Below are positions 16,298-24,551 of a DNA stretch of 64,000 nt, piece after piece; position 1 is the first letter of the stretch, and every line of letters begins with the position of its first letter. Made by a program: the position numbers and the translations under genes. Under the pieces are notes generated by a model. The model was given only the letters and a program-made list of their open reading frames with translations. It searched no databases and was not told the DNA's origin. The stretch is from [Leptolyngbya] sp. PCC 7376 (GTDB taxonomy: Bacteria > Cyanobacteriota > Cyanobacteriia > Cyanobacteriales > MRBY01). The DNA lies in contig NC_019683.1 in NCBI RefSeq assembly GCF_000316605.1, forward strand, positions 2,216,036 to 2,280,035. The letters run 5' to 3'.

Positions 16298-17875
16298 ATG
16301 ACTAAATTCTGGAAATCTTTATCTATTGCAGGCGCGGCTCTCAGCGTAACTGTCGCAGGTGCAGCACAAGCAGCTCCTAACAATTCTGCAATTCTCGACC
16401 AACTCAACAACTACAGCCAAGAAGGCCGTACTGACGTTGCTCAAGTAAACAGCGTATTTCAACTCCGTGACGTTGCTCCTTCCGACTGGGCATTCGACGC
16501 ACTCCGTAACCTTGTTGAGAAATACAACTGTATCGTTGGTTATCCCGATGGTACTTTCCGCGGCAATCGCCCCCTCAGCCGTTATGAGTTCGCAGCAGGT
16601 CTAAACGCTTGTATGCAACAAATCGAGCGTCTAATCGTTGGTGGTGGTACTGATGTAGATGCAGCAGACATCACTCGTCTCCGCGCTCTCGTTCAAGAAT
16701 TTGAAGCTGAGCTTGCAACTCTCGGTGCACGTGTAGACGACATCGAAGGTCGTGTTGAGTTCCTCGAAGACAATCAGTTCTCCACTACAACTAAGCTAAA
16801 TGGTGAAGTTGTTTTCGGTATTAGCGATAGCTTTGGTGATACAGACCTTACTGATGGCAGTGATGATGACGACAGTCAAACTGTATTCAACAACAGAGTT
16901 CGTCTCCAACTTGAGACTAGCTTTACTGGGAAGGATACACTGATCACTCGTCTAACAGCCGGTAATGCAACATCCACTGTCATTGGTGCAGGTGGTGTAG
17001 GCCGCTTTACGTATGACAATGCACTAGCTGATAATGATGTTATTGTTGATTGGCTGGCTTATTACTTCCCTCTCAAGAGAGCTAATGCTTATGTAGCGGC
17101 TGTTGGTGGACTTCAAAGTGACTATGTCAGCACAACATTCGGTGCTAATGGCCTTGAAGATTACACTGGTGCTAGTGGTTCTTTGACTTTCAATGCTGCT
17201 TCTAGTCCAATTTACTTGATTGGTGGTGGCGCTGGTTTTGGTCTTAACTTCCCCGCAGGCCCAGTTGATATTTCTTTGGGTTACCTTGCTGATGATCATG
17301 CATCTCCTGCTGAAGGCGATGGTTTATTCAACGGTCAGTATGGTGCTCTTGCTCAAGTTGCATTCAACCTTGGTTCTCGTGCCGAGCTTGGTGTGACTTA
17401 TGTAAACAGTTATCAAGAAGCGGGTAGCGCATTCTTTGACTTTGGTGGTGGTTCTGCATTTGCAGGTACTGTTGGTGCTAACGGCTTAGGTACTTCTGAA
17501 GCTAACACTTTCGGTGTCCAAGGTAAGTTTGACATTACAGAAAAAGTTTCCCTTGCGGCTTACGGTCTCTACTCTGATGTAGACCTCGTTGCTGGTGGTG
17601 ACGAAGAGATCTGGAGCTACGGTGCTGGTGTAGCCTTCAACGACATGGGTAAAGAAGGTAATGTACTCGGTATCTTCGCTGGTGTTCCTCCCTATGTTGG
17701 TGGTTCTGCTGGTGGTGGCGATGACACTCCTGTTCAAGTTGAAGGCTTCTATAAGTATCAACTTAATGACAGCATTTCCATCACTCCTGGTGTAATCTGG
17801 TTGAATAACGCTACTGAAACTGACACCGTGGATAGCGCTCTTATCGGTACTGTCCGTACTACTTTCAAGTTCTAA
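16298..17875 (+). CDS. SLH-domain outer-membrane porin 2 (OprB type)
   Basis: About 525 aa counted from ATG 16298 (MTKFWKSLSIAG), the start that matches porin 1; it is preceded by GAGGAAACA. Signal peptide, SLH domain and coiled coil are almost identical to porin 1 through about residue 180. The barrel differs in several extracellular-loop-like segments, with shorter loops around residues 185-215 and 390-420, and ends TTFKF. Loop variation with conserved strands suggests the two porins have different pore selectivity or surface exposure. The expected location is the outer membrane. Confidence 0.9.
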   Translation: MTKFWKSLSIAGAALSVTVAGAAQAAPNNSAILDQLNNYSQEGRTDVAQVNSVFQLRDVAPSDWAFDALRNLVEKYNCIVGYPDGTFRGNRPLSRYEFAAGLNACMQQIERLIVGGGTDVDAADITRLRALVQEFEAELATLGARVDDIEGRVEFLEDNQFSTTTKLNGEVVFGISDSFGDTDLTDGSDDDDSQTVFNNRVRLQLETSFTGKDTLITRLTAGNATSTVIGAGGVGRFTYDNALADNDVIVDWLAYYFPLKRANAYVAAVGGLQSDYVSTTFGANGLEDYTGASGSLTFNAASSPIYLIGGGAGFGLNFPAGPVDISLGYLADDHASPAEGDGLFNGQYGALAQVAFNLGSRAELGVTYVNSYQEAGSAFFDFGGGSAFAGTVGANGLGTSEANTFGVQGKFDITEKVSLAAYGLYSDVDLVAGGDEEIWSYGAGVAFNDMGKEGNVLGIFAGVPPYVGGSAGGGDDTPVQVEGFYKYQLNDSISITPGVIWLNNATETDTVDSALIGTVRTTFKF

Positions 17876-17923
17876 GTTTCTTAACGAATTTAATCGTTTA
17901 AGTTTCTATTAGAAAGAAGAAAG

Positions 17924-17950
17924 CCTCACCTTCGGGTGGGGTTTTCTTTT
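17924..17950 (+). terminator. Terminator after porin 2
   Basis: CCTCACC-TTC-GGGTGGGG followed by TTTTCTTTT. It overlaps the upstream region of the next plus-strand gene, whose start is about 45 bp further. Confidence 0.82.
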
Positions 17951-17993
17951 GTGGTTTGATAGAGGTGATTCGGTATTGCGAGAGGAAGCGTTC

Positions 17994-18851
17994 ATGGTGA
18001 GTGTCAGTGTTTTTGGTGTTGGTTTAATGGGTACACCTATTGCCCTTACATTGACCCAGTCAGGATTTAAGGTGATGGGCTACAATCGCACGGCTGCTAA
18101 ATTAGTTGAACTTGATAGTAATGGTTTGGCTGTCACAACCGATGTTTCGCAGGCGATCGCCGCATCAGATTATTTGCTGTTGACCTTAAGCGATGCTAAG
18201 GCAATCGAATCTGTTTTGTTGACAGACGCCCGAGAGTTTACCAATAAAACAATTATCCAAATGGGTACAATCGCCCCCAATGAAAGTCGCGAGATTGCTA
18301 AACAGATTGAGCAAAAAGGTGGGTCTTATCTCGAAGCTCCAGTTTTAGGGAGTATTCCCCAAGCAAAAACAGGGACATTACTTGTGATGGCTGGTGGTGA
18401 TGCCTCAACTTTTGAAAGCTGTTTACCGATTTTGAAAAAGTTGGGTGAAGAGCCTCGCTTAATTGGTGATGTTGGTTCTGCTGCGGCATTAAAACTCGCA
18501 TTAAATCAATTAATTGCTTCATTGACAGCTGGATTTTCCTTGAGTTTGGGACTAATCAAAAAAGAGGGGGTTGATCTAGAGCAATTTATGGAAATTCTGC
18601 GAGATAGTGCTTTATATGCGCCGACTTTCGACAAAAAACTACAGCGAATGTGCGATCGCCAATTTGCGGATCCCAATTTCCCGACAAAACATCTACTAAA
18701 AGATACTGACCTTTTTTTACAGGCATCCAAGGCTGCGGGATTAAATAGTGAAGGTTTAGTCGGTATTCGGGAAATTATTGCCCAAGCTGTGGAAAATAAC
18801 CTCGCCGAGTTAGATTATTCTGCGATTTATAACGTGATTACGCCGGAGTAA
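17994..18851 (+). CDS. Beta-hydroxyacid dehydrogenase, glyoxylate/succinic semialdehyde reductase type
   Basis: About 285 aa counted from ATG 17994 (MVSVSVFGVGLMGTPIAL); the frame is open back to 17949. The NAD(P)-binding Rossmann motif GVGLMGTPIA begins at residue 8, the substrate loop is EAPVLGSIPQAKTGTL, and the catalytic lysine is in ALKLALNQL. These features place it with 3-hydroxyisobutyrate dehydrogenase-like enzymes, most probably the glyoxylate or succinic semialdehyde reductases. Its 3' end overlaps the convergent response-regulator gene by 14 bp. Substrate identity is inferred only from subgroup motifs. Confidence 0.8.
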   Translation: MVSVSVFGVGLMGTPIALTLTQSGFKVMGYNRTAAKLVELDSNGLAVTTDVSQAIAASDYLLLTLSDAKAIESVLLTDAREFTNKTIIQMGTIAPNESREIAKQIEQKGGSYLEAPVLGSIPQAKTGTLLVMAGGDASTFESCLPILKKLGEEPRLIGDVGSAAALKLALNQLIASLTAGFSLSLGLIKKEGVDLEQFMEILRDSALYAPTFDKKLQRMCDRQFADPNFPTKHLLKDTDLFLQASKAAGLNSEGLVGIREIIAQAVENNLAELDYSAIYNVITPE

Positions 18852-19893
18852 TCTCTTTGTTGACAGTGCAATTTTTACCTTTTTCCTTCGCTTCGGCGAG
18901 GGCTTGCTCTGCAACTTCAACAAGCTGAAATAATGTTTGTTGATTGTCTGGTGTTTGGATCGAGACAACCCCTAAACTTACGGTCACAAAAGGATTAATT
19001 TCTGATTTTTCGTGAGCAATTTTTAAGAGACGCACACTGTCTTGGATATTTTCAGCAATAAATTTTGCGCCTTTGCCATCTGTTTCTGGTAGCAAAACAA
19101 TGATTTCTTTATTCCCATAACGGGCGACAAGATCTGTCGGGCGTTTGGCTTGGGCTGTGATCGCTTGAGCAACTGCAAATAAACAATCATCGCTAGCCTT
19201 CTCGCCATAAACATCATTAAAATTTTCGAAATAGTCAATCTCTACCAGAATTAAGGAAGAAGGTCGCTTATGCCGAAACATTAAACGACCTTGCCGCTCC
19301 AAAAAAAGATCAAAAACCTGACGATTTGCCAGTTGAGTGAGAGGATCAACCACTGCCAATTGTTTTAATTGCTTATTACTAGTTTCGAGATGCTTGTATA
19401 GTCGGGCTTGATTGAGGAGATGCTTGACTCGCTGTTTCAAAATTGTCCAATTAATTGGCTTCGTCATAAAGTCAGTCGCCCCAGCCTCGAACGCTTGAGT
19501 GACTGACTCATCATTCCCTAACCCTGTGATCATCAGAATTGGGGTGTGATTAACTAAATTAACGGATGTTTCCGTTGTGAGTGCTGCCTCTTGAAGATTG
19601 TTCTGCTCTGATATTGATGTTTGGCTCTCAATTGCCTCAATTTCAGAAGTATTTATTTGTCGTAGTCGCTTACAAAATTCAATGCCATTCATTACGGGCA
19701 TCATAAAATCAAGCAAAATAATGTCTGGGATACGCTGGTTAAAAAGCTCTAAACCCTCTTTGCCATTTTCTGCTTCTACAACTTCATATCCTTCTTTTTC
19801 CATTGCAAAGCGAATAAGACGACGCATGACGGAGTCATCATCGACAATCAAAATGAGAGGTTTATTCGGTTGTTGTTGTGGATCGATAGTCAT
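18838..19893 (-). CDS. Response regulator with degenerate GGDEF domain
   Basis: About 351 aa from the internal ATG at 19893 (MTIDPQQQPNKPLILIVDDD); the frame is open to 19935. The receiver domain has the acidic pair DDD, the phospho-acceptor Asp in IILLDFMMP and the Lys in FMTKPINW. A GGDEF domain follows from VVDPLTQLANRQVFD. The place of the catalytic GG[DE]EF motif is occupied by YGNKEI, so diguanylate cyclase activity is unlikely; the domain may act as a sensor, dimerisation or binding module. The receiver has an unusual acidic insertion (SEIEAIESQTSISEQ) between its beta strands. Confidence 0.82.
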   Translation of the reverse strand: MTIDPQQQPNKPLILIVDDDSVMRRLIRFAMEKEGYEVVEAENGKEGLELFNQRIPDIILLDFMMPVMNGIEFCKRLRQINTSEIEAIESQTSISEQNNLQEAALTTETSVNLVNHTPILMITGLGNDESVTQAFEAGATDFMTKPINWTILKQRVKHLLNQARLYKHLETSNKQLKQLAVVDPLTQLANRQVFDLFLERQGRLMFRHKRPSSLILVEIDYFENFNDVYGEKASDDCLFAVAQAITAQAKRPTDLVARYGNKEIIVLLPETDGKGAKFIAENIQDSVRLLKIAHEKSEINPFVTVSLGVVSIQTPDNQQTLFQLVEVAEQALAEAKEKGKNCTVNKEITPA

Positions 19894-19956
19894 GAATGCC
19901 AACCGAAAGTGAAATATCTCTGGGGCGATCGCCAACCTAGGAGATTAGATGTACTG

Positions 19957-20064
19957 ATGGGAAATTATACGTCACAAAAAAGCTTCGTTAGCTTTCAGAC
20001 TGATGGCATTAAGACTACTGAATTAGCTAATGAAGACGGTAAACAACTCCGTTTGTTCCTATAA
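19957..20064 (+). CDS. Small ORF of 35 codons, unknown
   Basis: ATG at 19957, 12 nt after an AGGAG. It encodes MGNYTSQKSFVSFQTDGIKT and ends before the 3' end of the convergent relA/spoT gene. Polar composition, no membrane segment, no known family. It fills the gap between two minus-strand genes and could be a real small protein or chance. Confidence 0.25.
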   Translation: MGNYTSQKSFVSFQTDGIKTTELANEDGKQLRLFL

Positions 20065-20147
20065 CTAGGCAGCGGAGCAATACAATTATGGCAAAAAAAT
20101 CAGCTTCTGATGGTGTTCATCACCATTCTGTGAAGACGATGAACGAT

Positions 20148-22397
20148 TTAATCATGTTCGACCTGGCTGACCCGGCGTACATTGAGCGTATCACTCATAT
20201 TTTTGATTTTGTTCATGCTGGCATTTAATTGCTGGGCATCACGGATATCGATACTGAGAGAAATGATGGCAGGCTTACTATGACTGGTTTTAACGCCTGC
20301 TTTACGGACGTTGATATTTTGGTCACTGAGACGGGTCAAAATATCTTTTAGTACACCAACCCGGTCAATCACTTCGATACTGAGATCGACAGGATAAACA
20401 GGGGATGATTTGTGGTCATGATTAGGATTCCAATGAACAGGAATCAGGCGATCGCCTTCAAAGTTACGCATGTTATTGCAGTGACGATGGTGGATCGAAA
20501 TACCCTTATGGCTCCGGGTGACAACGCCCATGATGGGTTCTCCCGGTAGTGGTGAACAGCAACCAGCCAAGCTATAGACAAGTCCTTCGATGCCTGCAAT
20601 CGGATATTTATGGTTATCAGACGTTAGTGATTTTGGTGTTTTTGTGGGGTTAAGATCTGCTTCGGATTCAAATTGTGGTAGATGCTCTTCCTCTTGATCT
20701 CGCACCATATCCCGCCAGCGGTTGACCACATGTTTGAGGGTGACTTCGCCATAACCTAGAGCTGCGAGGAGATCGTCGGTGCTTTGATAGTTACACTTTT
20801 CTGCCACCGCCTGCATGTCATCGGACTTGAGAATACTGTCGAAACCGCTCTTGCCTAACTCTTTTTCAAGGAGACTTCTGCCTCGCGTTAAATTTTCATC
20901 TCGATGCGATCGTTTAAACCATTGCCGAATGCGATTTTTTGCACTTGGTGTCACGACATAATTGAGCCAGTCGAGGCTAGGATGAGCATTTTTCTGGGTG
21001 ATGATTTCGACAATATCGCCATTTTTTAGGGTGGTATCTAGGACACTCCAGCGGCCATTTATGCGTGCCCCTTTCATATGATTGCCAACTTCGGTATGGA
21101 TGCGATAGGCAAAATCAATAGAAGTTGCCCCTTTCGCTAAGGCAATGACATCACCGTCAGGGGTAAAGACATAGACATCATCTTCAAAGAGATTGTCCTT
21201 GAGGTTGTCGATATATTCTTTTGCATCTTGAAGGTCGCTTTGCCATTCGAGGAGTTGACGTAGCCAGGTGAATTTTTCGTCTGTGGAAGAGATGGATGCG
21301 TTGGAATGTCCTACTTCTTTATATTTCCAGTGGGCTGCGATCCCATATTCGGCGATATGGTGCATTTCCATTGTCCGAATTTGAACTTCGAGAGGGCGAC
21401 CATTTAAGCCGACAACCGTTGTATGTAGGGATTGGTAGCGGTTCGGTTTTGGTAGACCGATGTAGTCCTTAAAGCGTCCGGGAATTGGCTTAAAGGCATC
21501 GTGAATTACGGCTAGAGCACGGTAACATTCATCAGTGCTCTCGACAATCACACGGATGCCTGAGATATCAAAAATTTCGTCAAATTCTTTGTGCTGCCGC
21601 TGCATTTTATCGTAAATGCTGTAGAGATGTTTGGGGCGGCCTTTAATTTCCCATACGTGTAGCTTTAGCTTGTGGAGGCGATCGCGCACAATGTCGATGG
21701 CTTCATTAACCCGGGCTTCGCGCTCAGCTCGCTTTTCAGAGATGTGATCCTGCATTGCCCGAAAAGCTTCGGATTCTAGATATTTAAAGCAAAGATCTTC
21801 GAGCTCCCATTTAAAACGCCAGATTCCTAAACGATTAGCGAGGGGGGCAAAAATCTCCTTTGTTTCTAGGGCAATCCGTTTTTGTTTGTCTGGACGTAAT
21901 GGCTCTAGCGTCCGCATATTGTGGAGGCGATCGGCGAGTTTAACGACGATCACTCGAATATCCTCAGCCATAGAGAGAAACATACGGCGGAAGTTTTCTG
22001 CTTGTCTCTCTGTTTTGCTTGAAAAGGTGAATTTCGTGAGTTTAGTGACGCCTTCAACGAGTTGGCGCACTTCCTCGCCGAAATGTTCTTCGATTTCTTC
22101 GGGTGTAACGTCAGTATCTTCGACGACGTCATGCAAAAAGCCCGCTGCAATCATCGCGCTGTTGCCACCTAAATCCCGCAATAGCCCCGCTACTGCAACA
22201 GGATGCTCGATATAAGGTCTCCCTGATTTCCGTTCCTGCCCTTCGTGGAGTTCATGGGCAAACCGAAACGCCTTGCAAATGAGTTGGCGATCGCCCACAG
22301 AGATTTCTTGCACCCCTCCCCCATAGAGATAATCTTTTAGCCATGAAGGCAGAGGAATATCAAATTTTTCTGGAACAGGAATAGGAGAAACAGCCAT
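20148..22397 (-). CDS. spoT: Bifunctional (p)ppGpp synthetase/hydrolase RelA/SpoT
   Basis: 749 aa long RSH enzyme that makes and degrades (p)ppGpp, the stringent-response alarmone. The order is: HD hydrolase domain with intact motifs (HDVVEDTDVTPEEI, KLADRLHNMRTL), synthetase domain (RPKHLYSIYDKMQRQ, GLPKPNRYQSLHTTV, EVQIRTMEMHHIAEYGIAAH), TGS domain (VYVFTPDGDVIALAKGATSI), helical/zinc-finger region (GLVYSLAGCCSPLPGEPI) and a C-terminal ACT domain. Both catalytic parts look complete, so it should be bifunctional, as expected for the single long RSH of cyanobacteria. The symbol could equally be rel or relA. Confidence 0.93.
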   Translation of the reverse strand: MAVSPIPVPEKFDIPLPSWLKDYLYGGGVQEISVGDRQLICKAFRFAHELHEGQERKSGRPYIEHPVAVAGLLRDLGGNSAMIAAGFLHDVVEDTDVTPEEIEEHFGEEVRQLVEGVTKLTKFTFSSKTERQAENFRRMFLSMAEDIRVIVVKLADRLHNMRTLEPLRPDKQKRIALETKEIFAPLANRLGIWRFKWELEDLCFKYLESEAFRAMQDHISEKRAEREARVNEAIDIVRDRLHKLKLHVWEIKGRPKHLYSIYDKMQRQHKEFDEIFDISGIRVIVESTDECYRALAVIHDAFKPIPGRFKDYIGLPKPNRYQSLHTTVVGLNGRPLEVQIRTMEMHHIAEYGIAAHWKYKEVGHSNASISSTDEKFTWLRQLLEWQSDLQDAKEYIDNLKDNLFEDDVYVFTPDGDVIALAKGATSIDFAYRIHTEVGNHMKGARINGRWSVLDTTLKNGDIVEIITQKNAHPSLDWLNYVVTPSAKNRIRQWFKRSHRDENLTRGRSLLEKELGKSGFDSILKSDDMQAVAEKCNYQSTDDLLAALGYGEVTLKHVVNRWRDMVRDQEEEHLPQFESEADLNPTKTPKSLTSDNHKYPIAGIEGLVYSLAGCCSPLPGEPIMGVVTRSHKGISIHHRHCNNMRNFEGDRLIPVHWNPNHDHKSSPVYPVDLSIEVIDRVGVLKDILTRLSDQNINVRKAGVKTSHSKPAIISLSIDIRDAQQLNASMNKIKNMSDTLNVRRVSQVEHD

Positions 22398-22507
22398 AGA
22401 TAATGCACGGTGGGGGTGGAAACAAGGAATGGAGAAACAAAGCAGATATAGAAATAGGGTGCAGCATCGTGATCGCTAAAACTGCACTGTATGTCGCTAA
22501 TGTATGG

Positions 22508-22537
22508 CAGCATCACTGAAGATATTTTGTGATGCTG
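22508..22537. other. Perfect 9-bp hairpin upstream of relA/spoT
   Basis: CAGCATCAC and GTGATGCTG form a perfect stem with a 12-nt loop in the 285-bp divergent region between relA/spoT and the PatD-like gene. No T-run follows on either strand, so it is not a terminator. It could be an operator or an element in the relA/spoT leader. Confidence 0.4.
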
Positions 22538-22682
22538 AACTATTGGAAAGATATATTAAAGCTTTTTTAATTATCTTAATTGTTACTTAAAAATCGTTTT
22601 TTGCAAAAAAAACTATTGATTGGGTGATTCGGCCATCATACTTATGACATATTTTTATGTGTTGATCGCGGCTTTGATTTCT

Positions 22683-23069
22683 ATGGATTCCCTTGCTACT
22701 GCCTATCAGTCTCTGTACGAGCAGCTCCAGCACATTCATCAACAGGTATTGGCGCAACCCCTTGAGAAAAAGGGATTAATGACTGATGGTCAGCAATTGC
22801 TACAGCTTTGGCAAAACAATCTCGCGATGGTACAGGGAGAGCAACTATCAGAGGCTGCTCTAAATCAATGGCGATCGCTCCACACTGAGATTCACCGAGA
22901 ATTACGTCTACTCAATGTTGATTTAATGTTTCTCGGACGCAGTAATTCATCTACTACCCAAACAGCTAAGCAAAAAAACGTTGGCGATCGCCTTGCAAAG
23001 TTATTGCAATATTGCACCCAAATTCAGCAGGTTATAACGTCGGGCGATCCACACAAACCGGAAGCGTAA
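22683..23069 (+). CDS. PatD-like small helical protein
   Basis: About 128 aa counted from ATG 22683 (MDSLATAYQSLYEQLQHI); the frame is open to 22620. The protein is almost wholly alpha-helical with Gln/Leu-rich heptads. The conserved stretch LRLLNVDLMFLGRSNSSTT, then RLAKLLQYCTQIQQ resembles the cyanobacterial PatD ('heterocyst frequency control') family, which also occurs in species without heterocysts and there has no known role. Its 3' end overlaps the convergent sasA gene by 38 bp. I assign the family from memory of its pattern only. Confidence 0.55.
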   Translation: MDSLATAYQSLYEQLQHIHQQVLAQPLEKKGLMTDGQQLLQLWQNNLAMVQGEQLSEAALNQWRSLHTEIHRELRLLNVDLMFLGRSNSSTTQTAKQKNVGDRLAKLLQYCTQIQQVITSGDPHKPEA

Positions 23070-24237
23070 AATGAAACTCGCTTCCTTGACCCAACGTACT
23101 ATCTACCCAAATCCGTCCGTGGTGTGCCTGAATAATTCGACGACAAACCGCTAGGCCCAGGCCATAACCTTCCTTTGTCGAATCACGTTTGAGACGAAAA
23201 TGTCCCTCAAAAATCTTTTCCTGCTCATCATCGGGAATGCCATGTCCGTGGTCGATGATTGTCACCTGAACTTTCTGTAGCGTGCGATGGAGCCCAATCA
23301 ATTTCACTTCACCATTTTCCGAACTGTATTTAATGGCATTGTCTAGGAGATTTACAATGACCTGTCGCAATAGTTCCGCATCCCCATAAACTTCCGGTAA
23401 ATCTAGAGGCACATCAACAATTAAGTTGATCGAACGGCGTTTGAAACGACTCTCAAGCTGTTTCAAAATATCCTGGCATAAGTCATTTAAATTCATGCGG
23501 CGAGGCTTAATATCGAGCTTGGTCGACAATTGTCGTGACTCATCTAAGAGTTCAGTGATCATCCGGTTCATGATCTGAAGCTGACTCTTTGCCTGTTGAT
23601 AGAGTTGCTGCTTTAAATCATTTGTTTTAGCTGTTTCGGGACGCTGCGCAATAATTTCAAGGGTTTCGAGGGCGATCGATGTCCCTGTAAGCGGGCTACG
23701 TAGATCGTGGGCAAGCATTGCCAAAATCTGATCTTTAAACTCAATTTGTTTCGCGAGCTCTTCCTTTTCCCGATGTAGCTGAAAAATCTCGTCGGATAAC
23801 CGCATCACATCTGCCGAATGGGAACGACGTTCTGCATCGAGTTCTGTGCTTACCGATAAATTAGAGGCCGGGCGATCGCCAAACTCCTTGTGACGTTGTC
23901 GCAAATCCGCTAGAGTATCCTGCCATTGACTCCACCATCGCTTTAAATCCGGCAAAATACTACTGCCTGCAAAAACCTGCATCGGCTTCGGAAATACCTT
24001 GACCAGCGATGGCGTTGCTACTAAACGGTATAGCTCCACCAACTGTGGCTGTTCCTTAATGTCAATGATCTCTAACGAAAAATCATGATCTTGCCCTAAA
24101 GTTTCCAGATAATCCTGCACCTGTTTGATGTCAGCACGGTGAGAAATACGAGCATCCGTAAACAACAATAACTGTAACTGCGGCACGACCGAAGTCGCCT
24201 TAAACTCGACAGGATCAGAATGATTTTCAGAAGACAC
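23032..24237 (-). CDS. sasA: Circadian-clock sensor histidine kinase SasA
   Basis: 401 aa. The N-terminal 100 residues form a KaiB-like thioredoxin fold (LQLLLFTDARISHRADI, QVQDYLETLGQDHDFSLEII), the KaiC-binding domain that distinguishes SasA. After a coiled linker comes the phospho-acceptor H-box LAHDLRSPLTGTSIALETLE, then the HATPase domain with N-box LLDNAIKYS, G1 DHGHGIPDDE and G2 GYGLGLAVCRRI. SasA receives timing information from KaiC and phosphorylates RpaA to drive circadian transcription. The kaiABC genes are not in the window. It is complete and of normal length. Confidence 0.93.
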   Translation of the reverse strand: MSSENHSDPVEFKATSVVPQLQLLLFTDARISHRADIKQVQDYLETLGQDHDFSLEIIDIKEQPQLVELYRLVATPSLVKVFPKPMQVFAGSSILPDLKRWWSQWQDTLADLRQRHKEFGDRPASNLSVSTELDAERRSHSADVMRLSDEIFQLHREKEELAKQIEFKDQILAMLAHDLRSPLTGTSIALETLEIIAQRPETAKTNDLKQQLYQQAKSQLQIMNRMITELLDESRQLSTKLDIKPRRMNLNDLCQDILKQLESRFKRRSINLIVDVPLDLPEVYGDAELLRQVIVNLLDNAIKYSSENGEVKLIGLHRTLQKVQVTIIDHGHGIPDDEQEKIFEGHFRLKRDSTKEGYGLGLAVCRRIIQAHHGRIWVDSTLGQGSEFHFTLPVCVDRPTL

Positions 24238-24551
24238 AGGCTTTCTGTAGAAGAATAAACGAGCCTCAGCGCAGAGACTATCCAGTAGCGTAAACTCACC
24301 CAGATACCCCTAGCAATAACGAAGAATCGGTCTATGCACAAGCCGATCTCCATAAAGACAATTGTAATCCTTAGGCGGTACTTTCAGGGAAGAGAGCGAT
24401 CCCTCAGACTTTAGCAAGATGCGAGAGAGCAACCAAATCGTTTTAAAATCTTCACATGTGACTTCGCCAAGTCCTTGAACCACCAAACCAGTGGCTCAGT
24501 CAAACCCTCAAAATCGTTACTTAGCGACATTCTTAAGGAAGGAATACCACT
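24238..24551. other. Intergenic region between sasA and the GH57 gene
   Basis: A 314-bp divergent promoter region. I see no open frame with coding character. The last 20 bases hold the purine-rich ribosome binding site AAGGAAGGAA of the branching-enzyme gene. No clear sigma-70 pair or hairpin of note. Confidence 0.4.

Noticed and set aside
20088-20228. 46-codon frame starting MAKKSASDGVHHHSVKT
   Set aside because: Most of it is the complement of the relA/spoT 3' end, and no ribosome binding site precedes it; the tail merely reflects constraint on the other strand.
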